Below are positions 45,560 through 57,127 of a stretch of 64,000 nucleotides of DNA, one piece after another. The position numbers were made by a program, and so were the translations under genes. Source of the stretch: Botrimarina colliarenosi. Lineage in GTDB: Bacteria > Planctomycetota > Planctomycetia > Pirellulales > Lacipirellulaceae. How positions within the stretch are numbered: position 1 is the stretch's first letter; every line of letters begins with the position of its first letter. The stretch spans positions 1,121,590 to 1,185,589 of the forward strand of contig NZ_SJPR01000001.1 of NCBI RefSeq assembly GCF_007859955.1. The letters are read 5' to 3'. The notes below the pieces were generated by a model. That model did no database searches. It saw only the letters and a program-made list of their open reading frames with translations, and was not told the DNA's origin.

Positions 45560-46000
45560 CTAGGCGGCCCGTCGCGGAACCAGGTACGCCGCTAGCTCAT
45601 CAGACATCAGCGATCTCGCCAAGCGGTGGTCGCCACGCAGAGCGTGGGCGACAACCTCAAGTCGGCGTCGCGTCGAAGCGTCGAGGTCGAGCACGATCCG
45701 CAGCCGGCCGTTGCGCCAGCGGCTGCCGCCGCCCAGGCCGCCGAGCAAGCGACGCCTCACCTCGCAGCCGAGTCGGCGAGCGATGTCGGTCGCCTCTTCG
45801 AGCAGTTCGCCGTAGGCGTCGCCGAGGACTTCGGTCTGCTGGCGCACCGCGGCGGCGTCGGCGAACGACAGCGTCGTGGGCCCGTCGCCATGGCGTAGCG
45901 CAGCAAGCGAACGAAAACGGGCGGCTCGCGAACGAGAACGGTTCGGGAGCGTAGCGGCGGCCGAGAACGGCAGCGTCGCTACAACCTTCGGAGTGGGCAT
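45560..46000 (-). CDS. Small protein of unknown function
   Basis: An open frame of 146 residues; I do not recognise a family. The C-terminal two thirds look protein-like: QQTEVLGDAYGELLEEATDI, then CEVRRRLLGGLGG, RLRIVLDLDASTRRRLEVVA and a tail ending LAAYLVPRRAA. The first ~50 residues are low-complexity, and a GTG at 45847 is a plausible later start giving 95 residues. There are no membrane segments. The best support is its position, filling a convergent/divergent gap next to a palindrome, with no competing frame. Treat as probable rather than certain. Confidence 0.5.
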   Translation of the reverse strand: MPTPKVVATLPFSAAATLPNRSRSRAARFRSLAALRHGDGPTTLSFADAAAVRQQTEVLGDAYGELLEEATDIARRLGCEVRRRLLGGLGGGSRWRNGRLRIVLDLDASTRRRLEVVAHALRGDHRLARSLMSDELAAYLVPRRAA

Positions 46001-46209
46001 CCTTGCCTCGCCGGGTTGAACGTCAAAGTTTGGCGCCGCGGATTCCTTCCGGACGCATCGCTGGGGATTCTACGCGCTGCGGTTGCAGAGGGCGAGTCCT
46101 GATCGTCGATGGTTTCAATGCGGCGAGTCTCGCGGCCGGCGTTTGCGCAAGCATCGCATCCGGCGCGGCGCCGTCTTCTGGACGACAACATGGCGGGACC
46201 GTGCTAGCA

Positions 46210-47055
46210 ATGACTCCAGTCGACTCTTCTCGCAATGACAATCCGACGCTCGAAGAAGAAAACGCGCGTCTGCGTCGCGACCTGCAAGCGGCGCAGCAGA
46301 TGACGGCGCTGGGTGAGCTCGTCAGCACGACGACGCACGAGTTCAACAACGTCCTCACGACGATCCTGAACTACGCCAAGCTCGGTCTCCGCCACACCGA
46401 CGAGGCGACCCGCACGCGCTCGCTTGAGAAGATCCTCTCCGCCGGGCAGCGCGCCGAGAAGCTGACCTCGAGCGTTCTCGGCCTGGCGCGGAACCGCTCC
46501 GCCGACCCCGCGCCGACCGACCTGGGCGCCCTCTGTGACGAGACGCTGGTGCTGCTCGAACGCGAGCTTCAGAAGTACCGGGTCGGCGTCGACCGTCAGT
46601 ACGAGGCCAAAGGCCAGGCGATGGTCGTTGGCAACCAGGTGCAGCAGGTGCTGATGAACCTGCTCACGAACGCCCGCCAGGCGATGCCCTCTGGTGGACA
46701 GGTCGTTATCCGCACCGCCGACAACGCGGCGGGGACGGTCGATCTGTCGGTCCGCGATACGGGCGCCGGCATCGCGATGGAGATGCTGCCACGTATTTTC
46801 GACCGTGGTTTTTCGACCAAGTCGGGCCCCGACGAGACGGGCAAAGGGGGCGCCGGCCTCGGCTTGTCGGCTTGCCGTGAGATGATCGAGGCCCAAGGGG
46901 GCAAGATCCGCGTCGAGAGCGCCGTCGGTCGCGGCACGCAGTTCACGTTGCGTCTGCCCGCCGCGAGCGCCGCGGCCCTCGCCGGTCCGGCCGGTCAGCC
47001 GATCGCCAAACTGGGCGTCACCGACGCCGAGTCCCGGTCCGCCGCCGCGATCTGA
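46210..47055 (+). CDS. Soluble histidine kinase (NtrB-like core only)
   Basis: A 281-residue kinase core without sensor or membrane domains. A short N-terminal coiled coil (LEEENARLRRDLQAAQQM) precedes HisKA with STTTHEFNNVLTTILNYAKL (His43) and an HATPase domain with LMNLLTNARQAMPSGG, VRDTGAGIA, IFDRGFSTK and GAGLGLSACREMIEAQGG. The H-E-F-N-N form of the H-box is that of the NtrB/HPK4 class. The ATG at 46210 is preferred because upstream codons (frame open to 46003) are unlike the family. The sensory input and cognate regulator are not in the neighbourhood, so it may be driven by an interacting protein. Confidence 0.9.
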   Translation: MTPVDSSRNDNPTLEEENARLRRDLQAAQQMTALGELVSTTTHEFNNVLTTILNYAKLGLRHTDEATRTRSLEKILSAGQRAEKLTSSVLGLARNRSADPAPTDLGALCDETLVLLERELQKYRVGVDRQYEAKGQAMVVGNQVQQVLMNLLTNARQAMPSGGQVVIRTADNAAGTVDLSVRDTGAGIAMEMLPRIFDRGFSTKSGPDETGKGGAGLGLSACREMIEAQGGKIRVESAVGRGTQFTLRLPAASAAALAGPAGQPIAKLGVTDAESRSAAAI

Positions 47056-47087
47056 CTTTATTGAGGTGATGACACGGGGGTTGAGGG

Positions 47088-47154
47088 TGAGCCGTCGGCG
47101 CTAGCCGCGGGTGAATCCCCCGTGACGACACCCGCGGCTAGCGCCGACGGCTTA
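47088..47154. repeat. Palindrome of the GCTAGCC family
   Basis: Arms 47088-47113 (TGAGCCGTCGGCGCTAGCCG...) and 47129-47154 are reverse complements with one mismatch and a 15-nt loop. It lies downstream of the kinase and upstream of the SdrD-like gene. Confidence 0.85.
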
Positions 47155-47273
47155 CCTTGGATCGCCTTTGGCGATCGGGCGATAGCTCGTGTAAGGCAGC
47201 GCTAGTGCGCTCTGCTAGCGACACCGGGCCCGGCGTACTTTTTTGCCGAACTTGCCCAGGCGGTCCAGCCGAT

Positions 47274-47304
47274 ACCACCGGCACAGGTCCACCTTGCCGG
47301 TGGT
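47274..47304 (+). promoter_or_regulatory. Leader hairpin upstream of SdrD-like gene
   Basis: ACCACCGGCA (47274-47283) and TGCCGGTGGT (47295-47304) form a perfect 10-bp stem with an 11-nt loop, 41 nt before the ATG. A T6 run lies at 47239-47244. It may be a leader structure or an operator; there is no T-run after the stem, so termination is unlikely. Confidence 0.45.
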
Positions 47305-47345
47305 GTGATGCGCCGGCCAAGCAGCTAGCACACGAGTCTCGTCCC

Positions 47346-49613
47346 ATGCGAAAGCCCCGCCCGTCGTACCGCCGCTCGCTCCGCCATTTCGAGTTGCTCG
47401 AGGGACGCCGCCTGCTGGCGACCGACCTGGCGCAGATCGCCGGCTTCGTGCGGAACGACCTCGACAACGACGGCGTTGATGACGTGGTCGCCGTCAGCCA
47501 GCAGGTCGAGTTGTTCCTCGACAACGGCACGACGCCCGGCGTCTTCGACCTCGGCGACACCTCGCAAGGGACGACGACCACCAACGCGTCTGGCGCCTAC
47601 TCGTTCGATGGCCTCGTCGCCGGTGACTACTTCGTCCGCGTGAACCCCACGACCGGCACGCAAACGCGGTCGGGTGAGAACGTCTCGGCGTTGATCTCGT
47701 TCGACGCGACCGAGGCGATGGGGACGACCAACCTTACGATCGACGCGTTCGACACCGCCCAGTCGGCCAACGCCTCGACCGCCGGTTTGACGACCGCCTC
47801 CGACGCCGACGGCGTGAACGCGGGCGACGGCGGCGCCCGCGACCTGCTGGCCAACATTGTGTCGGGTTCGGGCGAGATTGCTTTGGTCTCCGATTTCGTG
47901 GGAACGGGGATCCTCAACCTGGCGACGACGGGCAACGTCCGCGGCGCCGCGAGTGTCGTCTGGGACGGGGCCGATGGCGACGCCGAAACTGTCGATGCGG
48001 GCGGCCTCTCCCTCGACCTCTCGAACAGCGGCGCCAATTCGGCGATCGAGCTACAAGCCGCCGCCGACCGTGCCGGCGCCAGCGTGACGGTGCGGCTCTA
48101 CAGCGGCGCCGGCAATGTGTCGGAAGCGACCGTGACGATCGTCGACGACGACGCGGCCATTGACGGCGACGCCGACGAGTCGATCAGCATCCCTTTCACC
48201 TCGTTCACAACGGTTAGCGGCGCCGGGGTCGATCTTTCGGACGTCGGCGCCATTGAGGTCGAGTTTGACTTCGACGCCCCCGGCTTCGAGTCGCTTGACG
48301 CCCAAGTCGACGTGGTTGGCGTGCTCGGATACACGACCAAGACGGCCGACTTCACCGTGCTCAACGAGATGAGCCTCGGCGACCAGGTCTGGCTCGACCT
48401 CGATAACGACGGCGTCTTTGACCCGGGCGAGACCGGCGTGGCGGGCGTCGCCCTCACGTTGTTCGAGGATTCCGACGGCGATGATTCGATCAGCGGCGAG
48501 ACGCAGGTCGGCACGGCCACGACCGCTTCGGACGGAACCTATTTGTTCAGCAGCCTCTTGCCGGGTGACTACCTTGTGCGGGTTGACGCGTCGAACTTCA
48601 CCGGCTCGGGCGCGCTGGTCGGCAAGGTGACGAGCACCGGCAACGATGTCGCCGGCATGGCGCCCGACACCGATGTCGCCAACGTCGATGACACGGACAA
48701 GGGAACCGCCCAGATGGACGGCAGCGTCCTCTCGAAGGGCGTCACGCTGGTCGCCGCCGACGAACCAATCAACGACGGCGACACCGACAATGACACGAAC
48801 CGCACGCTCGACTTCGGGTTCATGCCGTTCGACCTGACGATCACCAAGGTCGACGACGACGCCGGCGCGACGCTCGCCCCGGGGGACACCGTCACCTACA
48901 CGATCGTCGCCACCAATAGCGGCCCGGCGCCCGCGGCCAATGTGACGGTGACCGACGTCCTGCCCGCCGGCCTGACGTTCGTCTCCGCCGGCTCGACGAC
49001 GCCGACCACCAACACGGCCGTCGGATCGACGACCGAACTGACTTTCGACTTCGCGAGCATCGCTTCGGGCGACACCGAGACGATCACGATCGTCGCCACG
49101 ATCGATTCCGGCTTTGTTGGCGCGGTGACGAACAACGTCTCCGTAGCGGCGCCGGGCGAAGTCGATGTGCTCACCAACACGGCGACCGCCAGTTCGACCG
49201 TCGCCGTGCCGCTCGGTTCGATCAACGGCAAGGTCGTCGTCGACATCAACGGCAACAACGTCCGCGACGCGGGCGATCTCCCGATCCAGGGGGTCGTCAT
49301 CTCGCTGTTCGACGCGATGGACCAACTGGTCGATACGGCCGTAACCGACGCCATGGGTTGCTACGAGTTCACCGGCCTCGTGCCGGGCGTCTACCGCGTT
49401 GTCCAGACGCAGCCGACGGCGTTTGCCGACAGCAACCAGACGACCGGTTCGACGGGCGCCAACGCCAGCGGCACGAACACCATCACCGGTATTCAGGTCG
49501 ATGCGGGGAACAACATCCCGGTCGGCCCGGACAACGACTTCCTCGAGGGCTTGCCGACCATCAGCAAGCGGCGGTTCTTCTGGTCGACGGGCTTGTTCAA
49601 CGCGTTGAACTAA
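47346..49613 (+). CDS. Cell-surface SdrD-like protein with LEPR-XLL type N-terminus
   Basis: A 755-residue secreted protein. The N-terminus YRRSLRHFELLEGRRLLA is of the LEPR-XLL type seen on planctomycete exported proteins. There are at least three SdrD B-like domains: IAGFVRNDLDNDGVDD (~30-120), GDQVWLDLDNDGVFDPGETG (~345-470) and INGKVVVDINGNNVRDAGD (~625-730), each with an Asp-rich calcium-type start and a GxYxFxxLxxGxYxV ending. A DUF11-type domain (FDLTITKVDDDAGATLAPGD ... VTVTDVLPAGLTFVSAGS, ~495-615) lies between. The C-terminus SKRRFFWSTGLFNALN may be a sorting or retention signal. The ATG 47346 is the first in-frame codon consistent with the export motif. Likely an adhesin or sheath component. 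Confidence 0.85.
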   Translation: MRKPRPSYRRSLRHFELLEGRRLLATDLAQIAGFVRNDLDNDGVDDVVAVSQQVELFLDNGTTPGVFDLGDTSQGTTTTNASGAYSFDGLVAGDYFVRVNPTTGTQTRSGENVSALISFDATEAMGTTNLTIDAFDTAQSANASTAGLTTASDADGVNAGDGGARDLLANIVSGSGEIALVSDFVGTGILNLATTGNVRGAASVVWDGADGDAETVDAGGLSLDLSNSGANSAIELQAAADRAGASVTVRLYSGAGNVSEATVTIVDDDAAIDGDADESISIPFTSFTTVSGAGVDLSDVGAIEVEFDFDAPGFESLDAQVDVVGVLGYTTKTADFTVLNEMSLGDQVWLDLDNDGVFDPGETGVAGVALTLFEDSDGDDSISGETQVGTATTASDGTYLFSSLLPGDYLVRVDASNFTGSGALVGKVTSTGNDVAGMAPDTDVANVDDTDKGTAQMDGSVLSKGVTLVAADEPINDGDTDNDTNRTLDFGFMPFDLTITKVDDDAGATLAPGDTVTYTIVATNSGPAPAANVTVTDVLPAGLTFVSAGSTTPTTNTAVGSTTELTFDFASIASGDTETITIVATIDSGFVGAVTNNVSVAAPGEVDVLTNTATASSTVAVPLGSINGKVVVDINGNNVRDAGDLPIQGVVISLFDAMDQLVDTAVTDAMGCYEFTGLVPGVYRVVQTQPTAFADSNQTTGSTGANASGTNTITGIQVDAGNNIPVGPDNDFLEGLPTISKRRFFWSTGLFNALN

Positions 49614-49639
49614 CGCTTTCTCAAAGCTGTATTCTAGGA

Positions 49640-49704
49640 TGAGCCGATTGGGCGCTAGCCCCGGTTGAATCGCCAATCACCGTGGCTAGCGCCAAAACGG
49701 CTCA
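49640..49704. repeat. Imperfect palindrome of the GCTAGCC family
   Basis: Arms TGAGCCGATTGGGCGCTAGC... (49640-49668) and its near reverse complement ending ACGGCTCA (49678-49704). It separates the convergent SdrD-like and tadA genes. Confidence 0.8.
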
Positions 49705-49740
49705 TGGCGCCAACCTCCATTTTCTAGCTTTGACAAGGCG

Positions 49741-50289
<549 letters not shown>

Positions 50290-50348
50290 TCAGGCGGCCC
50301 GACTGCTAGAATGAGCCCAACCGGACAACGACAGCGACGTTTTCTTCT

Positions 50349-50804
50349 ATGACGCCCGGTCCCGCCACCCTTCCCGCCGTTGTGACGCCCTCCCCCGCTT
50401 CCGAAGCGCTCGACGCCTCCGGTCCCCGTGAGGGCCGCGGCTGGCGCAAAACGGCCGCCTACTGGCTCGCGGCGCTCGTGTTCTATTGGCTACTGCTCTT
50501 CATTGGGACGCACATCCCCGACCCGCAGCTGCCGGGCCCGACGCTCGATTACGACAAGTTCATGCACGCCGGCGCCTACGCGGTGCTGACGACGCTCCTC
50601 TTGATCGCCTGTCGCCGCACGGGGGCGTCTCCCAGACTGTGGGGCCGTTTGGCGGTCGCCGGCTTGGTGCTGCTCTATGGGGCGATTGACGAGGTCACCC
50701 AGCCTTACTTCGGGCGTTCGTGCGACTTGCTGGACTGGCTGGCCGATCTCGCCGGCGTGAGCCTGGCGGTCGTCGTTGACGCCTGGCGCCACCGGCGCGG
50801 CTGA
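50349..50804 (+). CDS. VanZ-like family membrane protein
   Basis: A 151-residue integral membrane protein with about four helices (AAYWLAALVFYWLLLFIG; YAVLTTLLLIAC; LWGRLAVAGLVLLYGAID; LADLAGVSLAVVVDAW). The features DYDKFMHAGAYAVL and AIDEVTQPYFGRSCDLLDWLADLAG, with conserved Asp, Lys, His and Asp-Glu residues in loops, are those of the VanZ-like family. The name comes from a teicoplanin-resistance gene, but chromosomal members have no known general function and no van operon is present. An N-terminal Pro/Ser-rich cytoplasmic tail precedes the first helix. Confidence 0.88.
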   Translation: MTPGPATLPAVVTPSPASEALDASGPREGRGWRKTAAYWLAALVFYWLLLFIGTHIPDPQLPGPTLDYDKFMHAGAYAVLTTLLLIACRRTGASPRLWGRLAVAGLVLLYGAIDEVTQPYFGRSCDLLDWLADLAGVSLAVVVDAWRHRRG

Positions 50805-50961
50805 CCCCGTTTTTAGCGATGCTTCGGCTGAATTGCAGACGACCCAAGGGGTCGTGCCGTCTATCCGGTTGGGAACTTCCCCCAGGATGTGGAATCCCGT
50901 ACGTCGCGTGGGGTAAAGACAAGCAACAGTTTTGAGGCCAATCAATCGCTGACGGCCCTCC

Positions 50962-51660
50962 ATGTTTGTTTATCTCCCCGGGCCGATGAGTACGACTGAC
51001 AGCGATCGCGGGGACAAGAAGTCCGCCGCGCTATCACGATCGCCCGTCGCGGGTTCTCCCAGTCCGGGCGTGCCGCTGCGAACCGTCCTGTTGTGGGCGC
51101 TTTGTGTCGGAGCCTCGTTTATCGCCTTAGCGGTTTACAGCAAGACGCCCGGGCCGACCGGTTCGCCACCGATCGACGCAGAAAGCGACGCCGGATCGCC
51201 ATCAGCTTGGCGGTCATCGGCTTGGCGGATCGTCATGGCGATCCACCCGCAATGCTCCTGCACCGGGGCGTCACTGGTCGAACTCCGGCGTCTACTGACG
51301 CGTTACGACGACCGGCTCACTTGCGAGCTCTACGTCTATCGGCCGTCGGACAAGTCGGCCGATTGGTCCGACTCCGCGATCGTCCGCACCGCCCGTCGCA
51401 CGCCGGGCGTAACGATCATTGACGACCTGGATGGCGCCGGCGCCCGGCGGTACGGCATCGCCACGTCGGGAGGCGTTGTTCTCTACGACAGCAACGGCGT
51501 TCCGCATTACCACGGTGGCGTGACCGGGTCGCGCGGCCACGAGGGAGCCAACGCGGGCAGCCATGCCGTCGTCAGCGTTCTCGACGGCGCCGATGAGTCG
51601 CCCAGCTCGCGGCCGACTTACGGCTGTTCCCTGTTCTCGACAAGCGGTGATGAGGCATGA
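50962..51660 (+). CDS. Membrane-anchored thioredoxin-like protein coupled to a sensor kinase
   Basis: A 232-residue protein with one membrane helix (VLLWALCVGASFIALAVY, ~45-63) and a periplasmic domain. AIHPQCSCTGASLVELRRLL holds a Cys-Ser-Cys pair at the position of a thioredoxin active site, and ATSGGVVLYDSNGVPHYHGG and TGSRGHEGANAG resemble proteins that I recall being labelled RedB in other planctomycete genomes (low certainty). The CxC in place of CxxC is notable. Its stop overlaps the following kinase start (ATGA), and the pair probably forms a redox- or metal-linked signalling unit. ATG 50986 is an alternative start. Confidence 0.7.
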   Translation: MFVYLPGPMSTTDSDRGDKKSAALSRSPVAGSPSPGVPLRTVLLWALCVGASFIALAVYSKTPGPTGSPPIDAESDAGSPSAWRSSAWRIVMAIHPQCSCTGASLVELRRLLTRYDDRLTCELYVYRPSDKSADWSDSAIVRTARRTPGVTIIDDLDGAGARRYGIATSGGVVLYDSNGVPHYHGGVTGSRGHEGANAGSHAVVSVLDGADESPSSRPTYGCSLFSTSGDEA

Positions 51661-53972
51661 GCCGGCCTGCGGAACCAACCCGATCGCACCTCGCCGACGA
51701 GCGCTTCCAGCATTCGTTGAGGGAGTTGCAGACCCTCACCGATCGGGTGTTCATTTACTTGCTTCTCGGGCAATGGGCCGCCGCGATTCTGTGCGCCGTT
51801 GTTATCTCTCCGCTGACTTGGTCGGGCGGCGCGAGTTCGACGCATGTGCACGTCTTAGCGGCGGTCGTCCTCGGCGGCTTGCTGACGACGTTTCCCATTT
51901 GGATGGCGCGAAAGCGACCGGGTGAGTTTGACACGCGCATCGTGATCGCCTCGGCCCAGATCTGCTTCTCCGCCCTGTTTATTCACTTGATGGGGGGGCG
52001 AACCGAGGCGCATTTCCATATCTTCGGCTCGCTGGCGGTCCTCTCGTTCTACCGCGATTACCGGGTGTTCGTTCCCGCGGTCTCGCTGATCTTCTTTGAC
52101 CACCTCTTCCGCGGGATCTTCTGGCCGCAGTCGGTCTTTGGCGTCGCGTCGCCGGAGGTGCTCCGCGTCTTCGAACACGCTGGGTGGGTGCTCTTCGAGA
52201 CGGCGTTTCTTGTGTGGGGGGTCGCCCAGAGCCGCTCTCATCTGCGGAGCATGGCGGACCTACAGTGCTCGTTGGAACGGGAACGCGATACGCTCGACGC
52301 CCGAGTGAATCGGCGGACGGCTGAGTTGACGCAGGTAAAGGACTACTTATCGAATGTCATCGACTCTCTCGACGCCCACATCTGCATCCTCGACGCGCAG
52401 GGGAAGATCGTTTCGACCAACTCCGTATGGCGTGAGTTCGCCGAGGCCCGAGGTGGCGACCTCGAGAAGATCGACGCGGGAGCCAACTACTTGGCGGCTT
52501 GTCGCGCGGCGACCGGCGAGTGCCAGGAAAACGCCGCCCGACTCGCCGACGCAATCGAGGCCGTGATCGAGGGGCGTCGCGACGGCTACATCGACGAGTA
52601 CGCTTGTCACGAGCCGGATCGGCCTCGCTGGTTTCAGATCCGCGTCTTACCGTTTGTGGGGGGAGCGGCGTCGGTTGTCGTTTCCCATGTCGACATCACG
52701 GAGCGTGTCGCCGCCTTGGACGCGTCCCGAGCCGACGCGGAGCGCGCGGCCGGCCTCGCTCAGATTATCACCGAGTCACCGCATGAGATCTACATCTTGC
52801 GGTGGACCGACCTGCGATTTGTCCTGGTCAACGACGGGGCCGTGCGGGCGACGGGATACTCTCGGGAAGAACTCTTGCAGATGTCTCCCGTTGACTTGGT
52901 GCCCCATTCCGATCTCGATCGCTGTCTTGCCGATCTCGAACCGCTCATCGAGGGACGCCAAGTCCTCGTCGAGTTTCAAGCCGAGCACCAACGCGTCGAC
53001 GGGGTCACCTACCCGATCCAGGTGAAAGTCCACGCCGCGGTCTTCAACGGCGAACAGGTGTTTGTGGCGTTCATCACCGACCTCAGTGAGATCCGCCGGC
53101 TCGAGGGCCGCCTCGCCCAGGCCCAGAAGCTCGAGTCGATCGGCCAGCTCGCCGCCGGGATCGCCCACGAGATCAACACGCCCATGCAGTGCGTCTCGAA
53201 CAACATCGAGTTCCTCCAAGACTGCCACCATCGCTTTTTTGACATTGTCGACAGATTGATCGGCACGCTCGACCTTCCCGCCAAGTCGTGGGAGGAGCGG
53301 AAGGGCTCGGTGGATCGCTTGATCAAAGAGGTCCGCTACGAACGCCTGGCGTCGCAAGCACCCGCCGCTCTGGAAGAGACCGCCGAGGCTTCGCGCCGCA
53401 TCGTCGACATCGTCAGGGCGATGAAGGCGATGTCGCACCCCGGCACCCGCGAATTCGTTGCGACCGACATCAACGAGTGCCTCCGCAACTCGGTGACGAT
53501 CGCCCGCAACCGTTGGAAGTACGCCGCCGAGTTGACGCTCGATCTCGACGACGGCCTGCCGGTGATCCTCGCCTTGCCGGCCGAGCTCAACCAAGTGTTC
53601 CTCAATCTGATCGTCAACGCGGCCGACGCGATTGTTGAAAAGAGTGGCGAAGGGGCGGCCCTCGGCAAGATCACCCTCCGCACACGGGGCGAAGGCGACC
53701 TCGTGCGGATCGAGATCGAAGACACCGGCGGCGGGATCCCCGCCGACATTCGCGAACGGGTCTTCGATCCCTTCTTCACGACGAAGGACGTCGGCAAGGG
53801 GACCGGCCAAGGGCTCGCGATCACCTACGACGCGGTGGTCAACAAGCACCAAGGGACGATCGACCTGCTCAGCACCGTAGGCGTCGGGACGACGTTCGTC
53901 GTCTGCCTTCCGCTGCGGTTGGAAGCTGCGGAAGCGTCTTCGGACGTTCCGGCGGCCGTCGGCGAGGCGTGA
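51657..53972 (+). CDS. Membrane PAS-PAS histidine kinase
   Basis: A 771-residue sensor kinase. The N-terminal third has about six membrane helices (~30-205), including the striking phrase [20 protein letters not shown], with two His in a membrane segment that could bind metal or heme. A coiled coil (~210-235) leads to two PAS domains ([20 protein letters not shown] ~238; [20 protein letters not shown] ~370), then HisKA with [20 protein letters not shown] (His504) and HATPase ([52 protein letters not shown]). The H-box E-I-N-T-P form suits the phosphotransfer HPK4 class. It overlaps the upstream thioredoxin-like gene (ATGA). No regulator gene is adjacent. Confidence 0.9.
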   Translation: MSRPAEPTRSHLADERFQHSLRELQTLTDRVFIYLLLGQWAAAILCAVVISPLTWSGGASSTHVHVLAAVVLGGLLTTFPIWMARKRPGEFDTRIVIASAQICFSALFIHLMGGRTEAHFHIFGSLAVLSFYRDYRVFVPAVSLIFFDHLFRGIFWPQSVFGVASPEVLRVFEHAGWVLFETAFLVWGVAQSRSHLRSMADLQCSLERERDTLDARVNRRTAELTQVKDYLSNVIDSLDAHICILDAQGKIVSTNSVWREFAEARGGDLEKIDAGANYLAACRAATGECQENAARLADAIEAVIEGRRDGYIDEYACHEPDRPRWFQIRVLPFVGGAASVVVSHVDITERVAALDASRADAERAAGLAQIITESPHEIYILRWTDLRFVLVNDGAVRATGYSREELLQMSPVDLVPHSDLDRCLADLEPLIEGRQVLVEFQAEHQRVDGVTYPIQVKVHAAVFNGEQVFVAFITDLSEIRRLEGRLAQAQKLESIGQLAAGIAHEINTPMQCVSNNIEFLQDCHHRFFDIVDRLIGTLDLPAKSWEERKGSVDRLIKEVRYERLASQAPAALEETAEASRRIVDIVRAMKAMSHPGTREFVATDINECLRNSVTIARNRWKYAAELTLDLDDGLPVILALPAELNQVFLNLIVNAADAIVEKSGEGAALGKITLRTRGEGDLVRIEIEDTGGGIPADIRERVFDPFFTTKDVGKGTGQGLAITYDAVVNKHQGTIDLLSTVGVGTTFVVCLPLRLEAAEASSDVPAAVGEA

Positions 53973-53973
53973 G

Positions 53974-54345
53974 TCACGTTCCGGCTACCCCGGTGTGACA
54001 TTTTAAGGCGAAGGCGATCGCTTCGACCAAAGCGTCGGCGTCCTCCAAGGCGTCGTGGTTCCAGAACCGCACGACGCGGAAGCCTTGCGACTCGAGCCAC
54101 GCCGTTCGACGCAGGTCGTGGTGCTTGCCTTCTGCTGTGTTGTGCTGCCCACCATCGAGTTCGACGACGAGCTTCGCGTCGAAGCAAACGAAATCAACAA
54201 TGTAGGCGCCGATCGCCGCTTGTCGGCGAAACTTCCAACCACGCAGTTGCTCGCAGCGTAGTGACCGCCAAAGCTTACGCTCAGCGTCAGTCATCTCGCG
54301 ACGCAGCTTGCGCGCAAACTCCCGCTGCTCCGCGTCGCGATACAT
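53974..54345 (-). CDS. DUF559 (Vsr-like endonuclease fold) protein
   Basis: A 123-residue protein of the DUF559 family, structurally related to very-short-patch-repair (PD-(D/E)XK) endonucleases. The family phrases ARKLRREMTDAERKLWRSLR, FRRQAAIGAYIVDFVCFDAKLVVELDGGQH and RTAWLESQGFRVVRFWNHD are present; Asp in YIVDFVC, Glu in VVELDGGQH and nearby residues match the nuclease core. No partner methyltransferase or repair gene is adjacent, so the target is unknown. Its stop lies 2 nt past the kinase stop on the opposite strand, a tight convergent arrangement. Confidence 0.9.
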   Translation of the reverse strand: MYRDAEQREFARKLRREMTDAERKLWRSLRCEQLRGWKFRRQAAIGAYIVDFVCFDAKLVVELDGGQHNTAEGKHHDLRRTAWLESQGFRVVRFWNHDALEDADALVEAIAFALKCHTGVAGT

Positions 54346-54380
54346 GGCGGTTTACTTACTGGAGATGATGGCCGCAGAGT

Positions 54381-54537
54381 CTCCCCTCCCCCTTGTGGGG
54401 AGGGGCCGGGGGAGGGGGTAGCCCCGGATACACGGCTTGCCAAAGTAACTGGGCGAAAGCACAAAAGCGAATTACACGGAGGCGGCGCGTGTTCCGCTTC
54501 TTCCCCCCTCCCAAACCCTCCCCACCAGGGGGAGGGG
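54381..54537. repeat. GC-rich inverted repeat pair in a 225-bp gap
   Basis: CTCCCCTCCCCCTTGTGGGG... (54381-54418) and its approximate reverse complement (54503-54537, ending CCAGGGGGAGGGG) flank about 85 nt. Each arm is itself a short hairpin. It lies between the DUF559 gene and the broken HhH gene. Confidence 0.75.
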
Positions 54538-54570
54538 ATAAGAAGCGGCTTCGCCGCGTTGTGCTACGAA

Positions 54571-55243
54571 CTACTGACTCAGTAGCACTTTGAATCGATC
54601 AAGTGCGTTGAACATTAGTCGGTCTAACTCCCAACCGTTGAGACCCGCCTGCTCTGCCGCTTCGAGATAGAAGCGTTCCTCACCTTCGTAGGTGGAAAAA
54701 GTTAGACCGAGTATCTTAGTGATCGATTGGATTCGACTGTCGATAGCAATCGATTGTCGAAACTCAGGATGGTAGACATCCATCATGATGTTCCGAGCGT
54801 ATTTCGAGCCTATGCCGTGAAATTGGCTCAGGAAAGCGATCTTCGCTTCGCGTCGATGAGCTTGAGTCGAGCCGATGATGGACCGCCTAGTTCGCGTACA
54901 ATTTCATAGCTCGTGGCGATATTATTCGCCTTCTGATTAGGCATTCGGACCTTGCCGTTGCGACAGGCTTTCTCAGCTTGTGCGAGACGGGCGGAGCGAT
55001 TTTCTAAGGCGTCAAGTGCATCGTATGTAACTAGAGAATAGTTCGTTTGGTTACCGATGAGTCCGTGCCATCCATCCGCTCTACCCCTCGTAGCGAAGCT
55101 CTGGAGCAGATAATGCCACACGAAATCGGGGCGTTCGAAGTCCGAGTAATTGGCCTTGAGCTCGTCCAGCTTCAACGCATATTCGTTAGCGACCTGTCTC
55201 GCGGCAGTGGCTAAACGGTGCTTCGCTTGCTCAAGGTTGGTAC

Positions 55244-55247
<4 letters not shown>
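54571..55247 (-). pseudogene. HhH-GPD (endonuclease III-like) protein disrupted by a 5-bp duplication
   Basis: The N-terminal 139 codons (MSTNLEQAKHRLATAAR ... LGGPSSARLKLIDAKR) and a second open frame ending at 54571 belong to one gene. Joining them gives DAKIAFLSQFHGIGSKYARN, MMDVYHPEFRQSIAIDSRIQ, an apparent helix-hairpin-helix and catalytic-Asp segment like that of endonuclease III (compare GVGRKTA and VDTH). The Lys expected of a bifunctional glycosylase is kept. The break is a tandem GCGAA-GCGAA (TTCGC twice at 54842-54851 on the + strand); removing one copy restores a 223-residue protein. GC content is near 50% against about 65% in the flanks, suggesting transfer. Its GTG start overlaps the lepA stop (GTGA). 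Confidence 0.75.

Positions 55248-57127
<1,880 letters not shown>

Noticed and set aside
54393..54593. Short + strand open frame in the GC-rich repeat gap
   Set aside because: It is encoded mostly by the CCCCTCC/GGGGAGG palindrome arms and has no protein features.
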